Below, piece after piece: positions 56,372 through 64,000 of a stretch of 64,000 nucleotides of DNA (positions within the stretch are counted from its first letter, which is position 1; the number at the start of each line of letters is the position of its first letter). A program made the position numbers and the translations under genes. Source of the DNA: an uncultured Clostridia bacterium (GTDB lineage: Bacteria; Bacillota; Clostridia; Christensenellales; UBA1242); assembly GCA_947366895.1 (NCBI GenBank), contig CANBBP010000002.1, forward strand, positions 186,001-250,000. The letters run 5' to 3'. The notes beneath the pieces were generated by a model. It was not told where the DNA came from and did no database searches. It saw only the letters and a program-made list of their open reading frames with translations.

Positions 56372-57125
56372 CTTGAATTTCACTCCATATTTTTTGGAAT
56401 AAATCCGTTGCCTCTTTCATGTCTCTACGCACAAAAGGTGTTTTATCCCTGCCAAAAGTTAAAGTGTGAATATTTTTAATTGTAGCTGGTCGTGCAGATA
56501 AAACAATTATTTTATCTGCCATAGAAACAGCTTCGTAAATATCATGAGTAACAAGTAATGCTGTCTTTTTTTCATCTTTTAAAATTTTTAAAACATCATC
56601 ACATACTTTCAATCTTGTTTGAAAGTCAAGGGCAGAGAAGGGTTCATCAAGTAATAATATCTTTGGATTTAAAGCAAGTGTTCTAATAAGAGAAACTCTT
56701 TGTCTCATTCCTCCCGATAATTCATCTGGTCGTTTTGTTTTAAAGTTCTCTAATCCATATTTTTTAAGAAGTGATAGTGCATAATCTTTTTTCTCTTTAG
56801 TGTTGGTGTGTTGAATTTCAAGACCTACATATAAGTTTTTTTCAACCGTTCTCCAAGGTAGTAAGTTATCCTTTTGAAACATATATCCACAAACTTTGCT
56901 TTTTTTATCTGGTTTTAATCCATTAACTAATATTTCACCACTAGAGCAGGTTAATAGTCCAGAAATAAGTGAGAGTATTGTTGTTTTTCCACAACCACTA
57001 GGGCCAACAAGTGCAACAAAATCGCCTTCTTCTATTTTAAAACTGATATCTTTTAATGCAAGCGTTTCAAATTTTTTTGAGTGATATATTAGGCTTACAT
57101 CTTTAACGGTTATTATTTCGTTCAT
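56361..57125 (-). CDS. ABC transporter ATPase (SsuB/ThiZ type)
   Basis: 254 residues. Walker A GPSGCGKTT, signature LSGGMRQRVSL, Walker B ILLLDEPFSALD and H-loop LLVTHDIYEA. Middle gene of the minus-strand transporter operon, 13 nt after the binding protein. Confidence 0.93.
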   Translation of the reverse strand: MNEIITVKDVSLIYHSKKFETLALKDISFKIEEGDFVALVGPSGCGKTTILSLISGLLTCSSGEILVNGLKPDKKSKVCGYMFQKDNLLPWRTVEKNLYVGLEIQHTNTKEKKDYALSLLKKYGLENFKTKRPDELSGGMRQRVSLIRTLALNPKILLLDEPFSALDFQTRLKVCDDVLKILKDEKKTALLVTHDIYEAVSMADKIIVLSARPATIKNIHTLTFGRDKTPFVRRDMKEATDLFQKIWSEIQDEK

Positions 57126-57138
57126 TTTAAAAACCTTT

Positions 57139-58161
57139 TTATTTTAAAGCATCTAAAGCAATTTGAGTGTTTACTGCAACAGAGTGGTCTAATCTTGCTT
57201 TTAATTCACCAGCATTGTCAATAATATCAAGCATTTGTTCCCATGCTTCTTTGCTTAAAACAGAACTTTCAGCATAAGCACCTATTCTTATATAGTTCTT
57301 AACAGCACTAATTATAAGATTGTCTTTTGTTGTATTAAAAGAAGGTTTGAGAGCCTTTAATAATTCTTCATCACTTGCATTCATAACAAAGTCATAGCCT
57401 TTCTTTAATGCTTTAACAAAGTTTGTTAATTTTTCATTGTTACTATTCAAAAATGCTTTACTTGCTGTAAAACAAGTGTAAGGTACATTACTTAATTTAT
57501 CACCTAAAGCAGCAACAATATAACCTGTTCCATTTTCTTCGCTTTCACTTGCAGTAGGTTCAAACATAGTACAATAATCACCAGTACCAGATATAAATGA
57601 AGGAGTATTTAGATTAAATGGTATTGAAGTATCAAGTAAAACATCCACACCTTCAGTAAGTTCAAGACCAGTAGTTAAATCTAACATTGTATTTAATATA
57701 TATTGTAAGGTCATGGCAGGCATACCAGCTTTTCTTCCTGCAATGATGTGTTTGCCTACAAGACTATTCCAGTCAAAATTTTCTTTTTCTTCTGCATTTC
57801 TACCTACTAGGAAAGAACCATCACAAGCAGTAAGTTGAGCAAAAATAACAGGAGCATTTTCCATACCTTTGTTGTTTACAAAAACAACACTTTCAGGACC
57901 CATTAAACCAACATCAGCACTTCCGCTAATAAGTGCAGTCATAACACCATCACTACCACCTGCATTTGATAATTCAATCTCAATGTCGTATTCTTTAAAA
58001 TAACCGTTGTTTATTGCTGCATAAAATGGTGCATAGAATAAGCTGTGTGTTACTTCGCTTATTCTTATTATGTTCCCGTTAGTGTTGCCACAACCAGTAA
58101 GCGAAAAAACTGCACAAAGTACAACTACTATTACAGCAAAAAATGAATAAAGTTTTTTCAT
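57139..58161 (-). CDS. ABC transporter substrate-binding lipoprotein (NMT1/SsuA-like)
   Basis: 340 residues. The signal peptide ends in the lipobox SLTGC. The mature protein is of the NMT1/THI5-SsuA fold: VTHSLFYAPFYAAINNGYF near the start and SGSADVGLMGPES further on. Ligands of this family include HMP-type thiamine precursors, alkanesulfonates and riboflavin. No TPP or FMN riboswitch is seen upstream, so the ligand stays open. Confidence 0.85.
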   Translation of the reverse strand: MKKLYSFFAVIVVVLCAVFSLTGCGNTNGNIIRISEVTHSLFYAPFYAAINNGYFKEYDIEIELSNAGGSDGVMTALISGSADVGLMGPESVVFVNNKGMENAPVIFAQLTACDGSFLVGRNAEEKENFDWNSLVGKHIIAGRKAGMPAMTLQYILNTMLDLTTGLELTEGVDVLLDTSIPFNLNTPSFISGTGDYCTMFEPTASESEENGTGYIVAALGDKLSNVPYTCFTASKAFLNSNNEKLTNFVKALKKGYDFVMNASDEELLKALKPSFNTTKDNLIISAVKNYIRIGAYAESSVLSKEAWEQMLDIIDNAGELKARLDHSVAVNTQIALDALK

Positions 58162-58616
58162 ATATTTTTTTTCTTTGCAAATTTAATAATTTTTAAATAA
58201 AGATAGCCATATAATTAATAAAGTTTTATTAAAAAATATTTTTTGTTTTTTATCTATTTAATATCTTTTAATAAACCAATACTTATTTTATAGCAATTTT
58301 TCTTTTTTAGTGAAATTTGCAATTCCTCCTATTACACTTTATGTGTAAAATCGCAAATTGTTAAAATTAATGTCAAAAATCTTCAAAAAATTTAAAAAAT
58401 AGCTTTTTTATACTAAATATTATTGTTGACTAAATATTTTTTTATAAAGTAAGTAGAACAAAAATTCTAGGATTGTTATTAAAAAATAACCTTCTATTAG
58501 GATTTACTTGATAAGTATTAAACACAGAAAAAAATCAAGTATTATTTGTAACTTTTTTCGATATTTTTCAAATTTGTGAAAGTTGCACAAAAATCAATAA
58601 GTTGTGGTTTTCCTGT
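58162..58616. other. Divergent intergenic region
   Basis: 455 nt between the minus-strand transporter and nrdD. It contains the inverted repeat TTACAC-TTTAT-GTGTAA (58332-58348), with a minus-strand TTGACA at 58371-58376 nearby, so it may hold an operator for the transporter. Otherwise nothing recognised. Confidence 0.45.
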
Positions 58617-58645
58617 TTGACTAACACCATATATTGTGTTAATAC
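58617..58645 (+). promoter_or_regulatory. nrdD promoter with NrdR box
   Basis: TTGACT (58617-58622), 17 nt, TAATAC (58640-58645). The spacer is almost filled by ACACCATATATTGTGT (58624-58639), a close match to the palindromic NrdR box. NrdR represses ribonucleotide reductase genes by binding at the promoter. Only one clear box is seen, whereas two are usual. Confidence 0.8.
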
Positions 58646-58715
58646 TAGTATGGCAATAAAATACTACTAGTAGGAAAAAATAATAAAAGAAATATCTAAC
58701 AAGGGGCAAGAAACA

Positions 58716-60893
58716 ATGAAGATTATAAAAAGAAGTGGCGAAGAACAAATATTTGATATTGAAAAAATAGTTAAAGCAATAAATAAAGCAAATATTACTG
58801 TTGATGAAAAAGATAGACTATCTATGGAACAAATAGAAAATATTGCAGCAGAAGTAGAATCTATTTGTAAAAAGAAAAAGAGAGCATCTAATGTAGAAGA
58901 AGTACAAGACTTAGTTGAAAATCAACTTATGAAAACTTGTAACTATAATGTTGCCAGGAACTATATAACCTATAGACATGTAAGAGCACTTGTTAGAAAA
59001 AGTAATACAACCGATAAGCAAATCTTAAGTTTAATTGAATGTAATAATGAAGAAGTTAAACAAGAAAATTCAAACAAAAATCCAACAGTAAATAGTGTTC
59101 AACGTGATTATATGGCAGGAGAGGTAAGTAAAGACTTATGTCGTAGATTTTTGGTGCCAGAAGATGTAATGCGTGCACATGATGAAGGATTAATTCACTT
59201 TCACGATGCCGATTATTTTGCACAACGTATGCATAATTGCGACCTTGTAAACTTAGAAGATATGTTACAAAATGGAACAGTAATTAGTGGAACTATGATA
59301 GAAAAACCACATTCTTTTTCTACCGCTTGTAATATAGCAACCCAAATAATAGCACAAGTTGCTTCAAATCAATATGGGGGTCAAAGCATATCTTTAACTC
59401 ACCTAGCACCTTTTGTAGATATTTCTAGAAAGAAAATTAGAAAACAAGTTGAAAATACTTTTAAAGAATTAAATATTAATTTCACACAAGAACAATTAAA
59501 TCAACATGTAGAAAAAATGGTTAGGGAAGAAATTAATAGAGGTATTCAAACAATACAATATCAAGTTGTTACTCTTATGACAACTAACGGGCAAGCACCA
59601 TTTATTACTGTTTTAATGTATTTAAATGAAGCTAAGAATGAACAAGAGAAAAAAGACTTAGCAATAATGATAGAAGAAACTTTAAAACAAAGAATGCAGG
59701 GGGTTAAAAATCAAAGTGGAGTTTATATTACACCTGCTTTCCCAAAACTTATTTATGTTCTTGAAGAAGACAATGTAAGTAAAGATAGTGAATATTATTA
59801 TCTTACTGAACTTGCAGCAAAATGTTCAGCAAAAAGACTTGTTCCTGATTATATAAGTGAAAAGAAGATGTTAGAACTTAAAAAGGACAAAAATGGGGAA
59901 GGACATTGTTATACTTGTATGGGATGTAGAAGCTTCTTAACTCCTTATCTAGATGAAAATGGTAAACCAAAGTATTATGGAAGATTTAATCAAGGGGTTG
60001 TTACAGTTAATCTTGTAGATATAGCATTATCAAGTGAAAGAGACTTAGATAAGTTTTGGAAAATTTTTGACGAAAGATTGGAACTTTGTCATAAAGGCTT
60101 GCAATGTCGTCATGAAAGATTAACAGGAACTACATCTGATGCTGCTCCTATTTTATGGCAACATGGAGCGTTGGCTCGTTTAAAACCAGGCGAAAAGATA
60201 GATAAACTTTTACATGGTGGTTATTCTACAATTTCTTTAGGGTATGCTGGTTTATGGGAAACTGTTTATTATTTAACTGGCAAAAAACTAACAGAACCAG
60301 AAGGCAAAGAAATGGGCTTAACTATAATGCGTAAATTAAATGAGTATACAAACAAATGGAAAGAGGCTGAAAATATTGATTATTCGTTATATGGTACTCC
60401 TCTTGAAAGTACAACATATAAATTTGCAAAAGCAATACAAACAAGATTTGGTATTGTGAAAGGTGTTAGCGATAAATCATATATAACAAATAGCTATCAT
60501 ATTCATGTAACTGAACCTATTGATGCATTTGAAAAATTAGCTCTTGAAAGTCAATTTCAAGAATTAAGTCCAGGTGGAGCTATATCATATATTGAAGTCC
60601 CAAACATGCAAAATAATATTGAGGCAGTTTTGGAAGTTTTAAAATTTATTTATGATAACATAATGTATGCTGAAATTAATACTAAAAGCGATTATTGTGT
60701 TAAATGTGGCTATAATGGTGAAATTAATATTGTAGAAGATGATGAGGGAAAACTTATTTGGGAATGCCCAAATTGTCATAATACTGACCAAACAAAAATG
60801 AATGTTGCTCGTAGAACTTGTGGTTATATAGGCACACAATTTTGGAATCAGGGAAGAACACAAGAAATTAAAGAAAGAGTTTTACATTTATAA
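58716..60893 (+). CDS. nrdD: Anaerobic ribonucleoside-triphosphate reductase
   Basis: An oxygen-sensitive glycyl-radical enzyme that makes deoxynucleotides. The 725-residue protein has an N-terminal ATP-cone (MKIIKRSGEEQIFDIEKI), a catalytic core with FHDADYF and CYTCMGCRSFL, a zinc site (YCVKCGYNG and CPNC), and the C-terminal radical site RRTCGYIGTQFWNQGR with its Gly. ATG 58716 follows AAGGGG. nrdG is the next gene. Confidence 0.97.
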   Translation: MKIIKRSGEEQIFDIEKIVKAINKANITVDEKDRLSMEQIENIAAEVESICKKKKRASNVEEVQDLVENQLMKTCNYNVARNYITYRHVRALVRKSNTTDKQILSLIECNNEEVKQENSNKNPTVNSVQRDYMAGEVSKDLCRRFLVPEDVMRAHDEGLIHFHDADYFAQRMHNCDLVNLEDMLQNGTVISGTMIEKPHSFSTACNIATQIIAQVASNQYGGQSISLTHLAPFVDISRKKIRKQVENTFKELNINFTQEQLNQHVEKMVREEINRGIQTIQYQVVTLMTTNGQAPFITVLMYLNEAKNEQEKKDLAIMIEETLKQRMQGVKNQSGVYITPAFPKLIYVLEEDNVSKDSEYYYLTELAAKCSAKRLVPDYISEKKMLELKKDKNGEGHCYTCMGCRSFLTPYLDENGKPKYYGRFNQGVVTVNLVDIALSSERDLDKFWKIFDERLELCHKGLQCRHERLTGTTSDAAPILWQHGALARLKPGEKIDKLLHGGYSTISLGYAGLWETVYYLTGKKLTEPEGKEMGLTIMRKLNEYTNKWKEAENIDYSLYGTPLESTTYKFAKAIQTRFGIVKGVSDKSYITNSYHIHVTEPIDAFEKLALESQFQELSPGGAISYIEVPNMQNNIEAVLEVLKFIYDNIMYAEINTKSDYCVKCGYNGEINIVEDDEGKLIWECPNCHNTDQTKMNVARRTCGYIGTQFWNQGRTQEIKERVLHL

Positions 60894-61082
60894 ATTTTAA
60901 TTGTAAAATAATTAAAACTAAATTAAATAATAAAATAGTTTTTAAAAAATATTTAGTTAAAAGAAATTGTAATAAAATCTTAAAACTAAATATTTTTTAA
61001 TATATAACCAAATTTAAAAATGGCACATGAAATAAATATTTAAATTAAATTTAAAATATAGTAAGTTTAGGGGAACATAATA

Positions 61083-61607
61083 TTGTATTACGGAAATATT
61101 AAAAATAATGATATTGCAAACGGAGAAGGAATAAGGGTAACCTTGTTTGTTTCTGGTTGTACGCATCATTGTAAAAATTGTTTTAATCCAGAAACGTGGA
61201 ATTTTGAATATGGGAAACCTTTTACAAAAGAAGTAGAAGATGAAATAATAAAAATGTTGTCTCCTAATTATATAAAAGGCTTAACTTTGTTGGGTGGTGA
61301 GCCTATGGAACCTGAAAATCAAAAAGCATTATTACCATTTTTAAAACGTGTAAAAGAAACTTTTGGTGATGCAAAAAATATTTGGGGTTATACTGGCTAT
61401 ATTTATGATAAAGACCTTATTAAAGAGGGGAGGGCATTTACCGAAAATACAAACGAATTATTGTCATTAATCGATATTTTAGTAGATGGCCCATTTATTG
61501 AGAGTTTGAAGAATATTATGTTAAAATTTAGAGGTTCTTCTAATCAAAGAGTTATTGACCTAAAAAAAACAAGAAATGAGGGTAAAATAGTACTTTATTT
61601 AGAATAA
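61083..61607 (+). CDS. nrdG: Anaerobic NTP reductase activating protein
   Basis: A radical-SAM enzyme that creates the glycyl radical on NrdD. 174 residues; the Fe-S motif is SGCTHHCKNCFN (CxxxCxxC), followed by TLLGGEPM. The TTG start at 61083 follows AGGGGAA. It lies 189 nt after nrdD. Confidence 0.95.
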   Translation: MYYGNIKNNDIANGEGIRVTLFVSGCTHHCKNCFNPETWNFEYGKPFTKEVEDEIIKMLSPNYIKGLTLLGGEPMEPENQKALLPFLKRVKETFGDAKNIWGYTGYIYDKDLIKEGRAFTENTNELLSLIDILVDGPFIESLKNIMLKFRGSSNQRVIDLKKTRNEGKIVLYLE

Positions 61608-61711
61608 ATAATCATATTTTGTATTTAAATTAAATTTACATAGTACTATGCAAAAAATAGATAATAATTTATAAAAGAAAAAAGATAAATTAAAGAAAAA
61701 GGCAAAAGAAG

Positions 61712-62317
61712 ATGTTTAACTTTTTAACCTATAATAAATTAAAAACTCAAAAATGGAATATACTGCCTGCTAATAAAAGATTAAAAGTTTTTCAGAAAAT
61801 AGAAAAAATAGTCGCAAAAAGCCAAAAAAGAAACCCTTATTCTATAATTGCTAAAAGATTTGATGATACAACTTTAGGAACTTGTAGTTATAGTAAAGAA
61901 GTTATATCTTTAAATGAGGATTATTTTATAAAAAGAGACTTACAATTTTTGGCACTAGCAACTTTGTTTCATGAAGAAAGACATATTCATCAAAGAAATG
62001 TTATTAATAGTAAAAAGAAAATATTAAAATATTCCAAAACTTATAAATGGCAACAAGAATTATTATCATATACCCATTATGATGGAACAGATAAATATTC
62101 CTATTACTCAATGCAGGAAGTAGAAAGAGATGCAAATAAGTTTGCAATACAAAAATTAAAAAAATTATATTTTTGGTTTAAACATGATGCAAACTATTTA
62201 AATGCTTTAGAAGAAAAAGAAATTGAATACAATTTTGTAAAAGAAAATGCTAAAAAAGAATTAGGATTTTTTTACAAAATTAAACTTTTTTTAAAAAGAA
62301 AATTTAGGGATAAATAA
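61712..62317 (+). CDS. Putative zincin metallopeptidase
   Basis: 201 residues. TLFHEERHIHQ supplies HEERH, the HExxH zinc motif (near residue 90), and MQEVERDANKFA about 60 residues later has a Glu/Asp-rich third-ligand segment as in gluzincins. The rest is basic and helical. No signal peptide is seen. Family not recognised beyond the motif. Confidence 0.65.
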   Translation: MFNFLTYNKLKTQKWNILPANKRLKVFQKIEKIVAKSQKRNPYSIIAKRFDDTTLGTCSYSKEVISLNEDYFIKRDLQFLALATLFHEERHIHQRNVINSKKKILKYSKTYKWQQELLSYTHYDGTDKYSYYSMQEVERDANKFAIQKLKKLYFWFKHDANYLNALEEKEIEYNFVKENAKKELGFFYKIKLFLKRKFRDK

Positions 62318-62600
62318 ACTAATATTTTAAATATTATGTTAAAATAAATATAATTACAACTTTATTATAATTAAGTTATATTTTTATACTTAAATTAACT
62401 ATTTGGATTATATAATTACTTGTAAATTTAACTAAAAAGTAATTGATTAAAATTTAAAAAAATATATAATTAAATTTATTAAAATAAAATTATAAGGGCA
62501 ATAACTTATGATAAAACTTTTAAATTTTATATTGTTTGGTAGTGGCTAAAATTTTCTTCATTAATTAATTAAAACAAAAAATTTAAAAAATGAGGAAAAA

Positions 62601-63590
62601 ATGGCAACGAAAAAAACTAATGATATTAATAAAGATGATATTAATAAAAAAAATAAAAAGTCAGAAGTAAAGTCTGATGTTAAAAATGAAGAAATAACTT
62701 CTATTGATAATTCTACAAATATAGAAAATGCAAAAAAAGAAACTAAAAAAGAAAATGAAAAAAATAAAGATAATTTAACTCAAATGGATAATATTCCTAA
62801 TGAAAAACAAAAAACAAATGAAGATAAAGAGAATGGCTTTATCAAATTTTTAAAATCTTTCACACCATATCAAATTGTATATTTATTAAGTGTGGTAGTG
62901 CTTGTTACTTTATTTTGCATATTTTTACCAGATGAAATGTTGGAAACCGATAATACATTTGTTATTATTTGTTCGGTTATAGCAGTTATTGCAAACCCTG
63001 TTTGTGAACTTATGATTTCTAAACAAAATAAATGGAATTTTATTGTTTCAATTATTTTTATTGAAGTAACAGAAAGTGTAATAGCTTTTTCAATGGGGCA
63101 TTATGCAACTGCAGTTATATCTCTTATATTCTGGATACCTATTGACTTTGTTAGTTTTTTCAAATGGAAAGAACATCCAGATAAAGAGGAAGAAATTATA
63201 ACTGAAGTTAAAAGATTAAACTGGTGGCAAGATATTTTAATAGTACTTGCTATATGTGCTTTTGGTTTTGGTGTAGGTTATTTATTGCAATTAACTCCAG
63301 CCGCAGAGGATACATATCTTGATGCTTTTGCAACTGCTTTTGGTATGGCAAATGGTATTCTTTTATTAACAAGATACAACGAACAGTGGTACGCATGGGG
63401 ACTTTCTCTTTTATTCTCAGGTATAGCATATATTGCTGGCGGTGCATATATTATGCTTATAACAATAGGTGCTATGGCTATTAATACTATTTATGGTTTT
63501 GTTAAATGGTTAATATATATTAAAAAGCATAAAAAAGAAGTAGGAGATTCTCAAACTACTATTAAAAATAAAGAAGAACAAAAGTTATAA
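62601..63590 (+). CDS. PnuC-family nicotinamide riboside transporter
   Basis: 329 residues. A 90-residue charged, Lys/Asn-rich N-terminus precedes seven or so transmembrane helices. The C-terminal half has NWWQD, DAFATAFGMANGILLLTRYNEQ and WYAW, then INTIYGFVKW, matching PnuC. The cytoplasmic N-terminal extension is longer than usual. It takes up NAD precursors in known members. A terminator follows. Confidence 0.85.
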   Translation: MATKKTNDINKDDINKKNKKSEVKSDVKNEEITSIDNSTNIENAKKETKKENEKNKDNLTQMDNIPNEKQKTNEDKENGFIKFLKSFTPYQIVYLLSVVVLVTLFCIFLPDEMLETDNTFVIICSVIAVIANPVCELMISKQNKWNFIVSIIFIEVTESVIAFSMGHYATAVISLIFWIPIDFVSFFKWKEHPDKEEEIITEVKRLNWWQDILIVLAICAFGFGVGYLLQLTPAAEDTYLDAFATAFGMANGILLLTRYNEQWYAWGLSLLFSGIAYIAGGAYIMLITIGAMAINTIYGFVKWLIYIKKHKKEVGDSQTTIKNKEEQKL

Positions 63591-63595
63591 AATAG

Positions 63596-63626
63596 AAAAA
63601 CACCTTAATTTATAAGGTGTTTTTTT
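63596..63626 (+). terminator. Terminator after pnuC
   Basis: AAAAACACCTTA pairs with TAAGGTGTTTTTT. Confidence 0.9.
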
Positions 63627-63734
63627 ATTTATTAATATATTTTTTACGTTTACTTTATTTTTTTATATTTATGTTTTTAAGAAACAAATAAATAAATAAT
63701 TGATTAATTTAGTAGTCTATTATTACTATAATAA

Positions 63735-64000
63735 TTATTCTTCAAATTTTTCAAAAAAATCATCACTAATTTCACAATTTATATGACTAGCATTAAGTAA
63801 TAATGCTCGTTTTATTTTACTATCTCCATATTTGTTTTTTATAAAATCCAAAGTTTTATCTTTTTTATTCTTTTTTTCTATTTCATTATTATTGATAAGA
63901 AAATTTGTTTGAAAGGTTTGTTTATCACTTATAAGACTAGTTGCCGATATTCTTATTGCTCTTATAAGAGTGGTATTCTTGGTAAAATTCCAACAATAAC
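63735..64000 (-). CDS. Y-family DNA polymerase, C-terminal fragment
   Basis: Partial gene running off the right edge, stop TAA at 63735-63737. The visible 87 residues include RAIRISATSLIS and then DFIKNKYGDSKIKRALLL, the little-finger domain ending typical of DinB/UmuC/UvrX-type translesion polymerases (D-I-xx-KYG-xxI-RA). The catalytic domain is outside the window, so which subgroup it belongs to is open. Confidence 0.75.
   Translation of the reverse strand, partial: YCWNFTKNTTLIRAIRISATSLISDKQTFQTNFLINNNEIEKKNKKDKTLDFIKNKYGDSKIKRALLLNASHINCEISDDFFEKFEE

Noticed and set aside
58162..58616. TPP riboswitch for the NMT1-type transporter
   Set aside because: No CTGAGA-type thi-box or matching P1-P5 layout was found on the minus strand.

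Overview
This window is a 64 kb piece of a chromosome from a very AT-rich, anaerobic, Gram-positive-type bacterium, most likely an uncultured low-GC Bacillota (Clostridia-like). The supporting evidence is: the order tig-clpP-clpX-ysxC; a division and cell-wall (dcw) cluster that starts with mraZ-rsmH; SepF; a T-box leader in front of ileS; type III glutamine synthetase; an oxygen-sensitive NrdD/NrdG ribonucleotide reductase; and a MurE carrying the DNPR motif of the meso-diaminopimelate-adding enzymes. TGA is used as a stop and Trp is TGG, so the genetic code is standard. No taxon can be named from the sequence alone.

Layout. 1-8.3 kb: the end of a large low-complexity protein with AT-hook-like motifs, an isoleucine T-box and ileS, two RNA-modification genes and one unknown. 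8.4-10.4 kb (minus strand): groES-groEL, with a GroEL lacking the usual GGM tail. 10.5-19.6 kb: a SPOR-like protein, an SDR oxidoreductase, a two-gene operon with a diadenylate-cyclase-like domain, a nucleoside kinase/HD hydrolase pair, sepF, lspA and a pseudouridine synthase. 19.7-20.8 kb: a membrane acyltransferase interrupted at a run of nine Gs, which looks phase-variable. 21.8-25.9 kb: tig-clpP-clpX-ysxC. 26-28.9 kb: a decayed membrane-protein gene, an unknown Cys-containing protein with a long structured leader, and a phosphoesterase. 29.1-40.7 kb: the dcw cluster mraZ-rsmH-(ftsL-like)-PBP-murE-mraY-murD-ftsW-murA-ftsQ, without murG, murC or murB. 41.5-41.95 kb: a tRNA operon, Gly-Val-Cys-Leu.

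The most notable object is a 6.14 kb integrated element at the 3' end of the tRNA-Leu gene (41944-48089). It is much more GC-rich than its surroundings. It encodes a large serine recombinase, a TetR-controlled cargo operon (TetR, metallo-beta-lactamase-fold hydrolase, PEBP-family protein, zinc-ribbon protein), a sigma-like region-4 protein, a small unknown protein, and a Rep protein of the kind used by eukaryotic CRESS-DNA viruses (HUH nickase plus superfamily 3 helicase). Immediately upstream of rep is a stem-loop whose loop contains TAGTATTAC, the exact nonanucleotide nicked at the origins of circo- and nanoviruses. The ends can be placed at an 8-bp direct repeat (GCACCAAA). Joining them in silico gives the recombinase a different, clean C-terminus. 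The element therefore looks like an integrative, rolling-circle-replicating plasmid whose replicon is related to those of CRESS viruses.

After the element the AT-rich chromosome resumes with the tRNA operon's displaced terminator, then a lipoprotein, glnA type III, a histidine phosphatase, MntP, a nifS-nifU pair with a strong promoter overlapping a perfect inverted repeat, a minus-strand SsuABC/ThiXYZ-type ABC transporter, nrdD-nrdG behind an NrdR box, a putative zincin, PnuC, and the C-terminal end of a Y-family DNA polymerase running off the right edge.
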